Program-made: the position numbers and the translations under genes | Shown: one piece after another, positions 9,585 through 19,740 of the stretch | Layout of the letters: every line of letters starts with the position of its first letter | How positions within the stretch are numbered: the stretch's first letter is position 1 | Notes under the pieces: model-generated | Databases searched by the model: none | Seen by the model: the letters and a program-made list of their open reading frames with translations, nothing else | Told to the model about the DNA's origin: nothing | Assembly (NCBI RefSeq): GCF_002250055.1 | Contig: NZ_CP018866.1 | Location: 2,782,501 to 2,846,500 of the forward strand | Direction: 5' to 3' | Length of the DNA: 64,000 nucleotides | Origin: Sutcliffiella cohnii | GTDB lineage: Bacteria > Bacillota > Bacilli > Bacillales > Bacillaceae_I

Positions 9585-9613
9585 AAAACACTAACGAAGA
9601 ACGTTAGTGTTTT
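9585..9613 (-). terminator. Terminator of the dacB-spmA-spmB operon
   Basis: AAAACACTAACG (9585-9596) pairs perfectly with CGTTAGTGTTTT (9602-9613) around a 5-nt loop, 12 nt beyond the spmB stop codon. Confidence 0.85.
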
Positions 9614-9625
9614 ATCTAAGGTTTA

Positions 9626-10162
9626 TCACAATACTCCGAAAAATATTGTTACGACAATTATTGCTACGACGATCCCAACAATATCAGCTAATAATCCAAC
9701 TTTTAAGGCATCACCCATCTTTTTAATACCTACGGCTCCGAAATAAACAGTTAGTACATAGAAGGTAGTGTCTGTACTCCCTTGTAGCGTCGAAGCTAGT
9801 CTACCTATAAAAGAGTCGGGTCCATAGGTTGCAATCAAATCTGTTGTCATACCTAGAGCAGCTGTTCCAGAGATTGGACGTATAAGCGCAAGCGGCACAA
9901 TTTCAGCAGGAATTCCAATCGCTTGTAACGCCGGTCTAAGAATATCGATTAAAAAGTCCAACGCACCAGATGCTCGGAAGATGGAGATAGCGACAAGCAT
10001 TCCAACTAAAAAAGGAATGATAGATACAGCAATTTTTATCCCTTCTTTACCACCTTCAACGAATGATTCATACGTTGGAACTTTTTTATACGTTCCATAT
10101 AAAAGAATAAAACCGATAATTCCTGGTATTAACCATAAAGAGATGACCGAAATGACTTCCAT
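9626..10162 (-). CDS. spmB: Spore maturation protein SpmB
   Basis: Membrane protein needed, with SpmA, for full dehydration of the spore core. The 178 residues form several hydrophobic helices of the nucleoside-recognition/gate family. Characteristic segments are FVEGGKEGIKIAVSIIPFLV and ALIRPISGTAALG. It follows spmA directly with no spacer. Mother-cell expression is inferred from the SigE-like promoter before dacB. Confidence 0.93.
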   Translation of the reverse strand: MEVISVISLWLIPGIIGFILLYGTYKKVPTYESFVEGGKEGIKIAVSIIPFLVGMLVAISIFRASGALDFLIDILRPALQAIGIPAEIVPLALIRPISGTAALGMTTDLIATYGPDSFIGRLASTLQGSTDTTFYVLTVYFGAVGIKKMGDALKVGLLADIVGIVVAIIVVTIFFGVL

Positions 10163-10756
10163 TTATTTCACCCCTTTTTTTGAACGTCGATAATAAAAGA
10201 AGCGATCAATTCCGATTGCCGCTAACGTTGAACATAGTGTTGCTAATAACGTTGTACCTACTATTTCAGTTGGTGCTGCAGAATCGTATGTCATGCGAAT
10301 AGCAATTACAGTGGTAGGTATTAACGTTAAGCTTGACGTATTAATTACTAAAAATGTTATCATCGAACGACTCGCTTCAACACTTCCACCGTTCAGTACT
10401 TTTAGTTGCTCCATCGCCTTTATTCCCATCGGCGTCGCTGCATTCCCTAAACCAAAAAGGTTCGCTATCATATTTGAAAGCATATACCCCATAGCCGGAT
10501 GATCACTCGGCACTTCTGGAAATAGCCTTTTGACTATCGGCTTAAAGAGTAATGCCAATTTTTCTAATAACCCAGCATCTTGGGCAATTCTCATTAATCC
10601 TAGCCAAAAAACAAGAATACTAATGAAACCAATACAAATCGTAACCGCTTCTTTTGCTCCTTGAAAAACAGCTTCATTCACTTGAGCCATCGTTCCATTA
10701 AACATTGCAAAAACAATACCAACTACGGTCATTAGCACCCAAATAATATTAATCAT
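10163..10756 (-). CDS. spmA: Spore maturation protein SpmA
   Basis: Membrane protein of 197 residues acting with SpmB in spore core dehydration. It has the nucleoside-recognition domain fold, with FQGAKEAVTICIGFISILVF and NLFGLGNAATPMGIKAM. The ATG overlaps the end of dacB by 8 nt, and GGAG lies 9 nt upstream inside dacB, so translation is probably coupled. Confidence 0.93.
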   Translation of the reverse strand: MINIIWVLMTVVGIVFAMFNGTMAQVNEAVFQGAKEAVTICIGFISILVFWLGLMRIAQDAGLLEKLALLFKPIVKRLFPEVPSDHPAMGYMLSNMIANLFGLGNAATPMGIKAMEQLKVLNGGSVEASRSMITFLVINTSSLTLIPTTVIAIRMTYDSAAPTEIVGTTLLATLCSTLAAIGIDRFFYYRRSKKGVK

Positions 10757-11915
10757 AGTAGTTTGCTCCTACGAAAATAGTGAATATATTTTTGAACTTT
10801 GACCAAAAGCTCTCATTATTATATTTGGACTTATCGATATAAATTGGCACTTCTGCTAGTAATTCATCTCCTACAACGATAGATACTTCCCCAACAATGT
10901 TAGGAATATTTTCATGATTTTCCCAAGTATCTTCAGGTTTTAATAACGATATATTTAATTTCAAATGTTCTCGTTCTTTAGACGTAAGAGGATATAAAAC
11001 ATCCCGATTGATTTTAACTTTGTTTTTATAAAACGGTTCTTTAACCGTTTTCAGTGTACCTTTCGATAGTAGATTGTATAGTTCATAGTCTTGGAATGCT
11101 CGATTAAACATGTAAATATGATCGTTCCAATCATCTGGCCCGTGAAGAGTAACCGCAATTAATTTCATGTTATCTTTAGATGCTGTCGTTATTAACGTTC
11201 TTTTTGCTCTTTTCGTAAAACCTGTCTTACCACCTGTTGCGTAACTATACATGCCAGTAACTAAACGATGTTTATTCGTCCAACTACGGTCCCACCTTTC
11301 ACCCGGCGGTCCAGGGGCACGATGTACTTTAGTTCCACTTATTTGTTGGAATTCTTCACTATTCATTGCATACCGGGTTAATAACGCCATATCATACGCT
11401 GTTGAATAATGATTTTCATGATCATCTAAACCGTGTGGATTAGCAAACTCTGTATTTCTCATTCCAATCTCCGCTGCTTTCTCATTCATTAAGAAAACAA
11501 AACCTTCCAAACTTCCACCTACATGTTCTGCTATCGCAACCGCAGCATCATTACCAGAGCGTAACATAAGTCCATATACTAAATCTTCCAGTTTCATTTT
11601 TTCCCCAACTTGTAAATAGAGCGAAGATCCTTCTGTTCCTGAAGCTTTATTACTGACAGTGACCATTTCATCTAATTTTCCGGATTCAATAGCAAGGATC
11701 GCAGTCATTACTTTTGTAATACTGGCAATTCGTTGTTTATCATGAGCATCCTTTTCAAAAATAATTCTCCCACTCTCTTGTTCTATTAGCACCGCATTTC
11801 TTGCGCTTACCCCAATTGGATTAGCCTGTACATTTTTAACCCCCGCAAGTATATAACTCGCTATAAAAAAGCATAAAATAATAGAAATGATGAGCTTATG
11901 TTTTGCTACAAACAT
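10749..11915 (-). CDS. dacB: D-alanyl-D-alanine carboxypeptidase DacB (PBP5*)
   Basis: Low-molecular-weight penicillin-binding protein that trims cross-linking peptides in the spore cortex. An N-terminal hydrophobic signal segment (about 8-25) is followed by the peptidase S11 domain with the catalytic tetrad Ser65-x-x-Lys68 (SITK), LRSGNDAA and GGKTGFT. A C-terminal beta-sheet domain follows. The ATG at 11915 is chosen because GGGGG precedes it by 7 nt; an upstream in-frame ATG at 11975 has no ribosome site. First gene of dacB-spmA-spmB. Confidence 0.93.
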   Translation of the reverse strand: MFVAKHKLIISIILCFFIASYILAGVKNVQANPIGVSARNAVLIEQESGRIIFEKDAHDKQRIASITKVMTAILAIESGKLDEMVTVSNKASGTEGSSLYLQVGEKMKLEDLVYGLMLRSGNDAAVAIAEHVGGSLEGFVFLMNEKAAEIGMRNTEFANPHGLDDHENHYSTAYDMALLTRYAMNSEEFQQISGTKVHRAPGPPGERWDRSWTNKHRLVTGMYSYATGGKTGFTKRAKRTLITTASKDNMKLIAVTLHGPDDWNDHIYMFNRAFQDYELYNLLSKGTLKTVKEPFYKNKVKINRDVLYPLTSKEREHLKLNISLLKPEDTWENHENIPNIVGEVSIVVGDELLAEVPIYIDKSKYNNESFWSKFKNIFTIFVGANYYD

Positions 11916-12048
11916 ATTGGTTCCCCCGTCCTTACGTATGTTCTCTAATGGAAGCACAGATTGTATGTTGATCACTTCAATTACCTTTCGTTTAAAACAA
12001 CAAAACTTTGTTAGCTTCGCACCACAGGAAATGTCTTCTTACTAGCAA

Positions 12049-12076
12049 AGTTTATGCATAACATGTCCCAATATGA
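12049..12076 (-). promoter_or_regulatory. SigE-type promoter of dacB-spmAB
   Basis: On the minus strand TCATATT (12076-12070), 13 nt, then CATAAACT (12056-12049). This fits the SigE pattern of KMATATT and CATACAHT with one mismatch in the -10. dacB is known to be SigE-dependent in B. subtilis. Confidence 0.7.
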
Positions 12077-12168
12077 ACATTTTTTACACAAAACATAGAG
12101 GAATAATGTAATATTCCATTAGGTGAAAGCAAAGAGAATAGTATAGGTTAACCTATTAGGAGCGACAA

Positions 12169-12200
12169 AAAAAGAAGGAGTCAAGTAACCCCTTCTTTTT
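12169..12200 (-). terminator. Terminator of the superoxide dismutase gene
   Basis: AAAAGAAGG and CCTTCTTTTT pair around an 8-9 nt loop, overlapping the stop codon at 12199. On the minus strand it ends in a T run. Confidence 0.7.
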
Positions 12201-13068
12201 ACCAACGTATTTTTGATGCTTCTTGATATCGTCTCTCCACATCTTTCCAATTAACGACATTCCACCAATTATTAATATAATCCTTTCGATCAGCCTTATA
12301 TTGTAGGTAGTATGCATGTTCCCATACATCTAATCCTAGTAATGGTATTGTGTCCCACTGGGTAAATAGTTGTTGTTTTTCAGTTTGTAATATTTCTAAT
12401 CTTATTGGCCTTGGTGCCCACACTAAAATAGCCCAACCTACGCCTTCCACTTTGTCAGCAGCTTCGGTGAAATGTTTTTTAAACTTTTCAAAACTACCAA
12501 AATCCTCGGTAATCTTTCTCATTAATGGGCCACTCGGTTGACCTCCACCTCTAGGGGACATATTATCCCAAAACATTGTGTGTAAATAATGTCCAGATCC
12601 ATGGAAGGCAGCTTCTCTTTCCCAGTGCTTTATTAATTCAAAATCATTTGTTTCTCTGGCTTCTTTCATTTTTAATTCCGCTTTATTTAAACCATCAACA
12701 TAGCTTTTATGGTGTTTTGTATGATGAAGTTCCATTATCTCTCTAGAAATATAAGGTTCTAATGCGTTATAGCTGTACGGTAGTGGTGGCAATTTATGTC
12801 CGCCTATTGGTACTTGGTCACTTCTTCTTCTTTCTTGTACATTTAATTGAAGTTGATTCGTAATTTCTTCTACTTTATGTTCGATTAATGCTATATCATC
12901 ACTGAAAATCATGTCTTTATACTGTAGCTCTTGAACGGTGTCTAATAATCTTTCGGTTTCGGATCTCCACCACGTTCTAGCTGCATCGTTCGTAAATAAT
13001 ATTTCTTTGCACCAGTCTTTAATATCATCTAGGTATTGAAAATATGTTTCTTGGATTTGTTTATCCAA
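12199..13068 (-). CDS. sodF: Iron/manganese superoxide dismutase with N-terminal extension (SodF type)
   Basis: Converts superoxide to hydrogen peroxide and oxygen. The C-terminal 200 residues are a complete Fe/Mn-SOD: LPPLPYSYNALEPYIS, the metal-binding region MELHHTKHHKSYVDGLN, HGSGHYLHTMFWDNM, and DVWEHAYYLQYKADR with its Asp and His ligands. About 85 residues of helical extension precede it, as in B. subtilis SodF, which has about 281 residues. The start is taken as TTG at 13068, 5 nt after GGGAGGGG; the upstream ATGs would overlap that site. The metal cannot be decided from sequence alone. Confidence 0.88.
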   Translation of the reverse strand: MDKQIQETYFQYLDDIKDWCKEILFTNDAARTWWRSETERLLDTVQELQYKDMIFSDDIALIEHKVEEITNQLQLNVQERRRSDQVPIGGHKLPPLPYSYNALEPYISREIMELHHTKHHKSYVDGLNKAELKMKEARETNDFELIKHWEREAAFHGSGHYLHTMFWDNMSPRGGGQPSGPLMRKITEDFGSFEKFKKHFTEAADKVEGVGWAILVWAPRPIRLEILQTEKQQLFTQWDTIPLLGLDVWEHAYYLQYKADRKDYINNWWNVVNWKDVERRYQEASKIRW

Positions 13069-13174
13069 CGCTACCCCTCCCAATAACATCATCTCGATAT
13101 ACTATGCATTGGCTAGGCTCTAAGTGTTGAAAATTGGTAAGCTATTCATAAATTAATTTATTGCTAAAAAGTTT

Positions 13175-13483
13175 TTACGTTTTTTGTATTAATCCTTTAA
13201 CAAGGTATGCAGCCCCGTTAATGAAAGTAATTAAGCCAAATATAAGGCCTCCTGCACCACCTGCAAATCCGTCTCCCACTAGTACTCCAATTGTAATGGC
13301 TGATGAAAAATATATGAATGGAGTTAATAATAGCATTATTGCCACCCCAGATAATATGAACTGCTTTTTACCTTTCATTTTTTTAATTATGTACCAATTC
13401 AGAGCTAATATGAAAACGAAAAAAAATAGTACACTAAGTTGTTCCACTACCTCCACTTTTTCCATTTGTTTCAGTCTATCCAT
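13175..13483 (-). CDS. Small three-helix membrane protein, function unknown
   Basis: A 102-residue protein with AAAGGAG about 10 nt before its ATG. Three hydrophobic stretches are visible: LSVLFFFVFILALNWYI, ILSGVAIMLLLTPFIYF, and a Gly-rich third segment, GVLVGDGFAGGAGGLIFG. I do not recognise the family. It is absent at this point in the B. subtilis order and lies between ypuI and the superoxide dismutase. An overlapping plus-strand frame is judged to be a shadow. Confidence 0.7.
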   Translation of the reverse strand: MDRLKQMEKVEVVEQLSVLFFFVFILALNWYIIKKMKGKKQFILSGVAIMLLLTPFIYFSSAITIGVLVGDGFAGGAGGLIFGLITFINGAAYLVKGLIQKT

Positions 13484-13627
13484 AAATCTAACACTCCTTT
13501 AATAACTATATAACTATCTTTACATGCACAATAAAAAGCCTCGCCTCGTTACAAAAGCGTAGATGTATTCCATTTAATTAAACGATTGCATTTAGCAATA
13601 CTACCTATCAATATCTATTTAACTGTA

Positions 13628-13663
13628 AAAAAACACTTCTACCCAAATCTGCAGAAGTGTTTT
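13628..13663 (-). terminator. Terminator of ypuI
   Basis: AAAACACTTCT pairs with AGAAGTGTTTT (13653-13663), with a T run following on the minus strand, 6 nt after the ypuI stop. Confidence 0.8.
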
Positions 13664-13668
13664 AGCAT

Positions 13669-14157
13669 TTATTGACTCTGTATCATTTTTGTTCGATAGT
13701 CGGTTTCGTAGTATTCTAATTCCTCTCTTATCGCTTGGAATCCACTTTCTAATGTTTGTACTAGCTTTTGGATTGATTCAGGTGGTGCTTCATGAAATTT
13801 TATCGCATTCTTTCCAGTATAGGCAGCACGACTATCCTCGTACCAAGCATCATTTTTCGGAGAGAAGAACTCTTCAATACATTGATGATAAATCGAGTAT
13901 AAAATCTTTTCAGCTGCAGCCTTACGAAACGGATTTTCTTTTATTATGACCCGACACGCTTGATGCCCTTCATCACAAAACACAGCAAGACGTCTCATAT
14001 TTGCCAAAAGTAGTTCCACATATGGTTGAGAAGCTTCCGTTTCTTTTAGCAACGTAGGAACTGTTGTATTATTTAAAAATGTGTTTAAGTTTTCTACTGT
14101 TTCCATTAAGAAACGCTCCACCTGTTGTGTTTGAGACTTAACTATCGAGTTCGCCAT
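13669..14157 (-). CDS. ypuI: YpuI family protein (DUF3907)
   Basis: Conserved 162-residue soluble protein of unknown function found in Bacillus between scpB and dacB. It appears all-helical, with the recognisable segments VERFLMETVENLNTFLN, MRRLAVFCDEGHQACR and EEFFSPKNDAWYEDSR. No membrane segment or catalytic motif is evident. The assignment rests on family resemblance and position. Confidence 0.83.
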   Translation of the reverse strand: MANSIVKSQTQQVERFLMETVENLNTFLNNTTVPTLLKETEASQPYVELLLANMRRLAVFCDEGHQACRVIIKENPFRKAAAEKILYSIYHQCIEEFFSPKNDAWYEDSRAAYTGKNAIKFHEAPPESIQKLVQTLESGFQAIREELEYYETDYRTKMIQSQ

Positions 14158-14230
14158 TTATATAAACCCTCCAAAACAGTATAATAGTAATATTTACTTA
14201 TGTAATATACTTTCTATGAATCTTTTTTTA

Positions 14231-14659
14231 TTATGAAACTGCTTCATTAATAAAATATAACGGAGACTTAACAGTATAAGAACCGTTTAATTCAATTGCT
14301 TCTATCACTTCTTTTAATTTTTGAACATTAACTTGTTCAAAATAGGATGCAAAATCTTCCTTCGTATTAATATACAATCTTTTTCTCTCTTTAAAGCTAG
14401 GGTTTTTAATTAAACATGTTAAAGCTACAATATCTTTTAATTCGACCTCTCTATCACCAACTTTAAACAGAGGGTTATTTTCATACCCTAAAGAGAGGAT
14501 TTGTGAAAATGATTCTTCAAAATAACGAACATACAATACGTTAAACTTCTTTTCTGTTCCGTTTTCTATAAACGTTATCTCGGATTGATTAAAAAAATCT
14601 TCAGATGTGTTTGGCTTAGCTTTTTCTAATTCAAAACCTCGACATTCCTTAATAATCAT
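14231..14659 (-). CDS. Hypothetical protein, function unknown
   Basis: A 142-residue soluble, charged protein with no signal peptide, membrane helix or motif I recognise. It starts MIIKECRGFELEKAKPNTSE. A spaced ribosome site (GGAGTG) precedes the ATG. It lies between ypuI and scpB, where B. subtilis has no equivalent as far as I recall. Codon use looks like that of its neighbours. Confidence 0.7.
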   Translation of the reverse strand: MIIKECRGFELEKAKPNTSEDFFNQSEITFIENGTEKKFNVLYVRYFEESFSQILSLGYENNPLFKVGDREVELKDIVALTCLIKNPSFKERKRLYINTKEDFASYFEQVNVQKLKEVIEAIELNGSYTVKSPLYFINEAVS

Positions 14660-14728
14660 GTTTTCACTCCTAAACTTATGTCAAATCTTACATTATAATC
14701 ATTTTATCATAATTTTCAATAAGTTTAA

Positions 14729-15310
14729 TCATGAATCGAAAGTTTCTTGAAACTTCTCGAAGAAAAGATCTGCTTCTATTTCTGCATCCTCTTCAGACAG
14801 TGATTTTAATTCTGGTAATTCTTTCAAATCCTTTAGTCCAAAATGTTCTAAAAATTCCTTTGTAGTACCGTAGAGGATTGCTCTACCAGTTCCTTCTGAA
14901 CGTCCTACTTCTTTAATTAATGCTTTCGCAACTAATGTTTGTAACGGACGTTCCGTTTTCACCCCACGTAGATCTTCAATTTCAGCTCTAGTTATAGGTT
15001 GTTTATACGCGATAATTGCTAACGTTTCTAAAGCAGCTTGCGATAAACTTGTAGATGAAGGTGTTTCCACTAACCTTTTTAAATATGGGGCATGGTCTTT
15101 TTTAGTTGTCAATTGATACGTTCCAGCCAACACTGTTAAATGGATTCCTCTGTTTTCCTTCTCATATTCATCCTTTAATTCAAGAATGATATTTTGAGCA
15201 ACTACTTCATCCACTTCTAACACAGTCATTATTTGTTTTAGCGTAAGTCCTTCATCTCCCGCAGCAAATAATAAGCCTTCTAATATCGCTTTCCAATTAA
15301 TAAGTTCCAA
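14729..15310 (-). CDS. scpB: Segregation and condensation protein ScpB
   Basis: Winged-helix dimer that joins ScpA and SMC to form condensin at the replication origin. The 193 residues include two winged-helix domains and the conserved segment [19 protein letters not shown] with [11 protein letters not shown]. It overlaps the end of scpA by 14 nt, so the two are coupled. Confidence 0.94.
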   Translation of the reverse strand: MELINWKAILEGLLFAAGDEGLTLKQIMTVLEVDEVVAQNIILELKDEYEKENRGIHLTVLAGTYQLTTKKDHAPYLKRLVETPSSTSLSQAALETLAIIAYKQPITRAEIEDLRGVKTERPLQTLVAKALIKEVGRSEGTGRAILYGTTKEFLEHFGLKDLKELPELKSLSEEDAEIEADLFFEKFQETFDS

Positions 15311-16073
15311 TTATTCCACTTCCTCTTTCATTGTACGAAACATAAATATCTTCAAAGTTATTTTGTTGTTCTAAAATAATCTCGTTCTTTTTCAACAATT
15401 CTAATATCGCTAAAAAAGTAACGACGATGTATTCTTTATTCGGTTCAGGAAATAAATCAAAAAAATGTGTTTTTCCTTTAACACGCTTTAAGTTATTAAG
15501 TAATTCACTCATACGTCTTTCTATTGGAATTTCCTGTCTTGTCACTCTAGTTTGTAACGGTTTTTGCAATTTCTTTCTTTTTAATAGCTTTTGAAATGCA
15601 CCTAGCATATCGTATAGAGACACATCTAGTTTAATATCGTCGGTACTTATTGATTTTGTAAATTCGCTTAAATCACTCGGTGGTTTTGTATAATAATAAT
15701 TCCGTTCTTGCTCTAATTCCTTCAACTCTTCCGCAGCTTCTTTATATTTTCTATACTCAATTAGTTTATTCATTAGCTCATCACGAGGATCTTCTTCATA
15801 GTCCGTAAACTCTTCGCCGTTATCAAATAATTCTTCCTCTTTTTTCGGAAGAAGCATTTTACTTTTTATTTCTAACAATGTTGCAGCCATAACTAAATAT
15901 TCACTAGCTACATCCAGCTGTAATTCCTTCATCGCATGGATGTATAGTAAATATTGTTCTGTAATTTTCGCAACAGGAATATCATATATATCTATTTCTA
16001 GTCGATTTATTAAATGTAATAATAAATCTAATGGGCCTTCAAACGCATCAATTTTTACATTATATTCTATCAT
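15297..16073 (-). CDS. scpA: Segregation and condensation protein ScpA
   Basis: Kleisin subunit that bridges the heads of the SMC dimer in chromosome condensation. The N-terminus has [21 protein letters not shown], followed by [14 protein letters not shown] and [19 protein letters not shown]-terminal winged helix ends near [13 protein letters not shown]. The ATG at 16073 (MIEYNVKID) matches the family start; AAGGA lies 8 nt before it. Two nearby in-frame ATGs (16076, 16082) are less well placed. Confidence 0.93.
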   Translation of the reverse strand: MIEYNVKIDAFEGPLDLLLHLINRLEIDIYDIPVAKITEQYLLYIHAMKELQLDVASEYLVMAATLLEIKSKMLLPKKEEELFDNGEEFTDYEEDPRDELMNKLIEYRKYKEAAEELKELEQERNYYYTKPPSDLSEFTKSISTDDIKLDVSLYDMLGAFQKLLKRKKLQKPLQTRVTRQEIPIERRMSELLNNLKRVKGKTHFFDLFPEPNKEYIVVTFLAILELLKKNEIILEQQNNFEDIYVSYNERGSGIIGTY

Positions 16074-16251
16074 CATTGTCATCCTTGTCTTCTTAGTACG
16101 CTAAACATTAGTATAAACAATTCCATTCATATTTTATAGTAATTATTCCGTTATGGTAAAATAAAGTATACATAATATAAGGATATGTACTGAATAACCT
16201 GTATTCTTATCCACTAAATTCCATTTTTATATGTAAAGGGAGATGAACAAG

Positions 16252-16773
16252 TTGTATCCAAAAGATTATACTGAATATCTTTTTTACTTTCATTGTTTAA
16301 GAGATTATTTCGAATGTCACGAAGTACTTGAAGAATTTTGGAAAGAGCAACCAAATCATAGTAGAGATGATCATTGGGTGGGATTAATTCAAATTGCAGT
16401 TTCTTTGTACCATCACCGCCGCGGAAACTTTAATGGGGCAAAAAAAATGATGAATAATGCTATTATAAACTTATCAAAGAAAAGCAAAGAAATAGAAAAA
16501 CTCGGGCTCGACAGTAAGCTATTAATAGAAACTTTACGAGAACATTTACAAAAAATAGAAAATAAAATTCAATACGAGAGCATTAACTTACCTATTAAAG
16601 ACGATAATTTATTGCAAATTTGTAACGAGATGGCGGAAAAACAAAACCTTAGTTGGGGTAGAGCAAGCGATTTATCAAACGAATTTTTAGTAAATAAGCA
16701 TACTTTAAGAGATCGTTCAGATGTGATAGAAACTAGGAAAGAAGAATTAAACAAACGAAAAAACAATAGTTAA
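16252..16773 (+). CDS. ypuF: DUF309 family protein YpuF
   Basis: Conserved helical protein of unknown function, divergently transcribed from scpA and convergent with ribT. The DUF309 signature is clear: FHCLRDYFECHEVLEEFWKE, then WVGLIQIAVSLYHHRRGN. The charged residues in this motif (R, E, H, E) may form a catalytic or metal site, though none has been shown. The TTG at 16252 is preferred over an ATG at 16243 because AAAGGGAG directly abuts the ATG but is 9 nt from the TTG. The C-terminal 60 residues are less conserved. Confidence 0.85.
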   Translation: MYPKDYTEYLFYFHCLRDYFECHEVLEEFWKEQPNHSRDDHWVGLIQIAVSLYHHRRGNFNGAKKMMNNAIINLSKKSKEIEKLGLDSKLLIETLREHLQKIENKIQYESINLPIKDDNLLQICNEMAEKQNLSWGRASDLSNEFLVNKHTLRDRSDVIETRKEELNKRKNNS

Positions 16774-16778
16774 GAAAG

Positions 16779-16812
16779 AAAAGGTTCCTCTCCGATGGAA
16801 AGGAACCTTTTT
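16779..16812 (+). terminator. Bidirectional terminator between ypuF and ribT
   Basis: AAAAGGTTCC (16779-16788) pairs with GGAACCTTTTT (16802-16812). It lies in the convergent gap and can serve both strands. Confidence 0.85.
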
Positions 16813-16844
16813 ACTATACACCTAATCTGTTTTATTCCTACTTA

Positions 16845-17237
<393 letters not shown>

Positions 17238-17336
17238 TTATTGGTTATAGTATATGCCATATTATTTTACATGTACACTACTAAATATACATTTTAACCA
17301 ATTAAAGAGGTATTGTATACCCTTTTTAACAATTTA

Positions 17337-17801
17337 CTATATTTGTCTTAATAAATTAGCCATCTCAATTGCAGATGCAGCAGCTTCCCATCCTTTATTT
17401 CCAGCTTTCGTACCAGCTCTCTCAATCGCTTGTTCAATTGTTTCTGTCGTAATGACACCAAAGATTACTGGTATACCAGATTGTAATGATGCAGCGGCAA
17501 CTCCTTTTGCAGTTTCATTACATACGAAATCAAAGTGAGGAGTAGCACCACGAATGACAGTACCGAGCGTAATTACCGCATCATATTTTTTAGAATCTGC
17601 TAATTTTTTTGCTACTAAAGGGATTTCGAATGCTCCAGGTACCCAAGCAACATCTACATCTTCTTGTGCTACTCCGTGTCTTTTTAAAGCATCTTGAGCA
17701 CCGTCTAATAACTTGCCCGTAATAAACTCATTGAATCTCCCTACAACGATCGCAATTTTTAAGCCTGATCCTACTACATTTCCTTCAAAAATTTTACTCA
17801 T
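17337..17801 (-). CDS. ribH: 6,7-dimethyl-8-ribityllumazine synthase
   Basis: Joins 5-amino-6-ribitylaminouracil and dihydroxybutanone phosphate to make lumazine, the precursor of riboflavin; it forms icosahedral capsids around riboflavin synthase. The 154 residues show [33 protein letters not shown], and the catalytic His region [12 protein letters not shown]. The ATG at 17801 has GGAGG 8 nt upstream; the longer frame upstream is not used. Confidence 0.95.
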   Translation of the reverse strand: MSKIFEGNVVGSGLKIAIVVGRFNEFITGKLLDGAQDALKRHGVAQEDVDVAWVPGAFEIPLVAKKLADSKKYDAVITLGTVIRGATPHFDFVCNETAKGVAAASLQSGIPVIFGVITTETIEQAIERAGTKAGNKGWEAAASAIEMANLLRQI

Positions 17802-17867
17802 TTTATATTCCTCCAAATAGTTATTAAATTTTAATTTATTTACTAGTACATCTTTCAAATACCATGT

Positions 17868-19070
17868 TTAAAAATGAAGCATATGACCTAGTTTGCTATG
17901 CTTCGTTTTCAAGTAATTTTCATTATCGTTGTTAGTTTGGATTTGAATTGGTATTCTTTCTACAACTTCTAACCCGTATCCTTTTAATCCCGTTATTTTA
18001 CGAGGGTTGTTAGTTAATAAATTCATTTTCACTACACCTAAGTCTCGTAATATTTGGGCTCCAATACCATAATCACGAAGGTCCGGAGCAAACCCTAGTT
18101 TTTCATTCGCTTCAACTGTGTCGTATCCTTCTTCTTGCAATTTGTAAGCACGCAGTTTATTTAATAAGCCGATGCCTCTTCCTTCTTGCCTCATATAAAG
18201 AAGAATTCCTTTTCCTTCTTTTTCAATTTGTGAAAGTGCTGCATGCAATTGAGGGCCACAATCACAACGGTTTGAACCGAAAACATCACCAGTTAAGCAT
18301 TCAGAGTGAACACGCACCATAGTAGGTTCATCTGCACTAATTTCACCTTTTACTAGCGCTACATGCTCTTTACCGTCAATAATGTTGGAGTACCCGATTG
18401 CTTTGAAATCACCAAACTCGGTAGGTAAATTTATTTCTACTTCTCTTTTAATTAATTTATCTTTTTGATTGCGATATTGGATTAAATCTTTAATCGTGAT
18501 CATTTTCAAATCGTATGCTTTAGAAATCTTTTGTAACTCAGGTACTCTAGCCATCGTACCATCTTCATTCATGATTTCACAAATAACTCCAGCAGGTTGG
18601 CTACCACATAATAGCGCTAAATCTACGGCAGCTTCCGTATGACCAGCACGTCGAAGAACTCCACCACTTTTAGCTACTAATGGAAATATATGACCGGGAC
18701 GTTTAAAATCAGAAGCTTTTGCCTCTGGTGAAAGAATTTCTAACACGGTGGTAGATCGTTCAAACGCGCTAATTCCAGTTGTTGTTGTTTTATGATCAAT
18801 ACTAACAGTAAATGCTGTCCCGTGCGGATCTGTATTATGAGTCACCATCGGTACTAAATTTAACTTTTCCGCTATTTCTTCTGATACTGGAACACAGATT
18901 AATCCACGACCGTGCGTAGCCATAAAGTTAATAACTTCTGGTGTTGTGTACTCTGCCAGAGACACAAAATCACCTTCATTTTCACGGTCTTCATCATCTA
19001 CTACGATGATAACTTTTCCATTTTTTAAATCTTCTAATGCCTCTTCAATAGAATGGAAATTTTCACTCAT
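17868..19070 (-). CDS. ribBA: Bifunctional DHBP synthase / GTP cyclohydrolase II
   Basis: Makes both riboflavin precursors. Residues 1-200 are 3,4-dihydroxy-2-butanone-4-phosphate synthase ([36 protein letters not shown]). Residues 205-400 are GTP cyclohydrolase II with the zinc motif [18 protein letters not shown] and [13 protein letters not shown]. The 400-residue fusion is intact. It lies between ribE and ribH; the gene is called ribA in B. subtilis. Confidence 0.95.
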   Translation of the reverse strand: MSENFHSIEEALEDLKNGKVIIVVDDEDRENEGDFVSLAEYTTPEVINFMATHGRGLICVPVSEEIAEKLNLVPMVTHNTDPHGTAFTVSIDHKTTTTGISAFERSTTVLEILSPEAKASDFKRPGHIFPLVAKSGGVLRRAGHTEAAVDLALLCGSQPAGVICEIMNEDGTMARVPELQKISKAYDLKMITIKDLIQYRNQKDKLIKREVEINLPTEFGDFKAIGYSNIIDGKEHVALVKGEISADEPTMVRVHSECLTGDVFGSNRCDCGPQLHAALSQIEKEGKGILLYMRQEGRGIGLLNKLRAYKLQEEGYDTVEANEKLGFAPDLRDYGIGAQILRDLGVVKMNLLTNNPRKITGLKGYGLEVVERIPIQIQTNNDNENYLKTKHSKLGHMLHF

Positions 19071-19083
19071 ACATACGAACCTC

Positions 19084-19737
19084 CTATTTATAGCCGTGCT
19101 CCTCTAAAAACGAAGTAGTTATATTGCTTTTTCGTACGTTATAACTATTTCTATTATGAAGAAAATGTTCTATATATTTTGCGAGCATATCGCACTCTAT
19201 ATTAACGATATCTCCCTTACCTTTTGCACCAATAATTGTTTCACTTAACGTATGTGGAATCAATGATATCGTAAATGTGTTAGTTCCAACATCAAATATC
19301 GTCAAGCTCGTTCCATCGACCGTTACGGAACCTTTTAGCATCATGTATGAATGCAAATTTTCACTAACTTCAATTGTGTAATATATAGCATTAGAAACAG
19401 GTTCTTTTTTTATAATTGTTCCTAAACCATCAACATGCCCACTTACAAAATGTCCACCGAAACGGCCTTTTGCTTGCATGGCCCTTTCTAAGTTAACTTT
19501 TGAACCATTTCCAAGTTTTTGTAGTGATGTTGCACGAACTGTTTCTGGCATTACATCTACAGTAAATTCGTTCGTTTGGAAAGAAGTTACTGTTAAACAT
19601 ACACCGTTTACACTAATACTGTCTCCTAGTTGGACATCTTCTAGTATTTTTTTCGCCTCTATGGAAAGGACGATCGCTTCTTGACCGCGGGTCATTTTTT
19701 TAATTGTGCCTATCTCTTCAATTATTCCAGTAAACAT
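19084..19737 (-). CDS. ribE: Riboflavin synthase alpha subunit
   Basis: Catalyses dismutation of two lumazines to riboflavin. The 217 residues contain two lumazine-binding barrels, starting [10 protein letters not shown] and, in the second half, [13 protein letters not shown] and [12 protein letters not shown]. The C-terminal 20 residues extend beyond the usual end ([10 protein letters not shown] onward) and look variable. The gene starts 3 nt after the ribD stop. Confidence 0.95.
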   Translation of the reverse strand: MFTGIIEEIGTIKKMTRGQEAIVLSIEAKKILEDVQLGDSISVNGVCLTVTSFQTNEFTVDVMPETVRATSLQKLGNGSKVNLERAMQAKGRFGGHFVSGHVDGLGTIIKKEPVSNAIYYTIEVSENLHSYMMLKGSVTVDGTSLTIFDVGTNTFTISLIPHTLSETIIGAKGKGDIVNIECDMLAKYIEHFLHNRNSYNVRKSNITTSFLEEHGYK

Positions 19738-19740
19738 AAG

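Larger units (their letters stand above)
9072..9625. other. Intergenic region between rluB and spmB
   Basis: This 554-base stretch holds the rluB promoter region, one copy of a GC-rich dispersed repeat (9283-9436) and the spmB terminator (9585-9613). No supportable gene was found in the rest. Confidence 0.7.

Noticed and set aside
13161-13502. 113-codon plus-strand frame opposite the small membrane protein gene
   Set aside because: Shadow of the minus-strand gene, which has the ribosome site and membrane-like composition.
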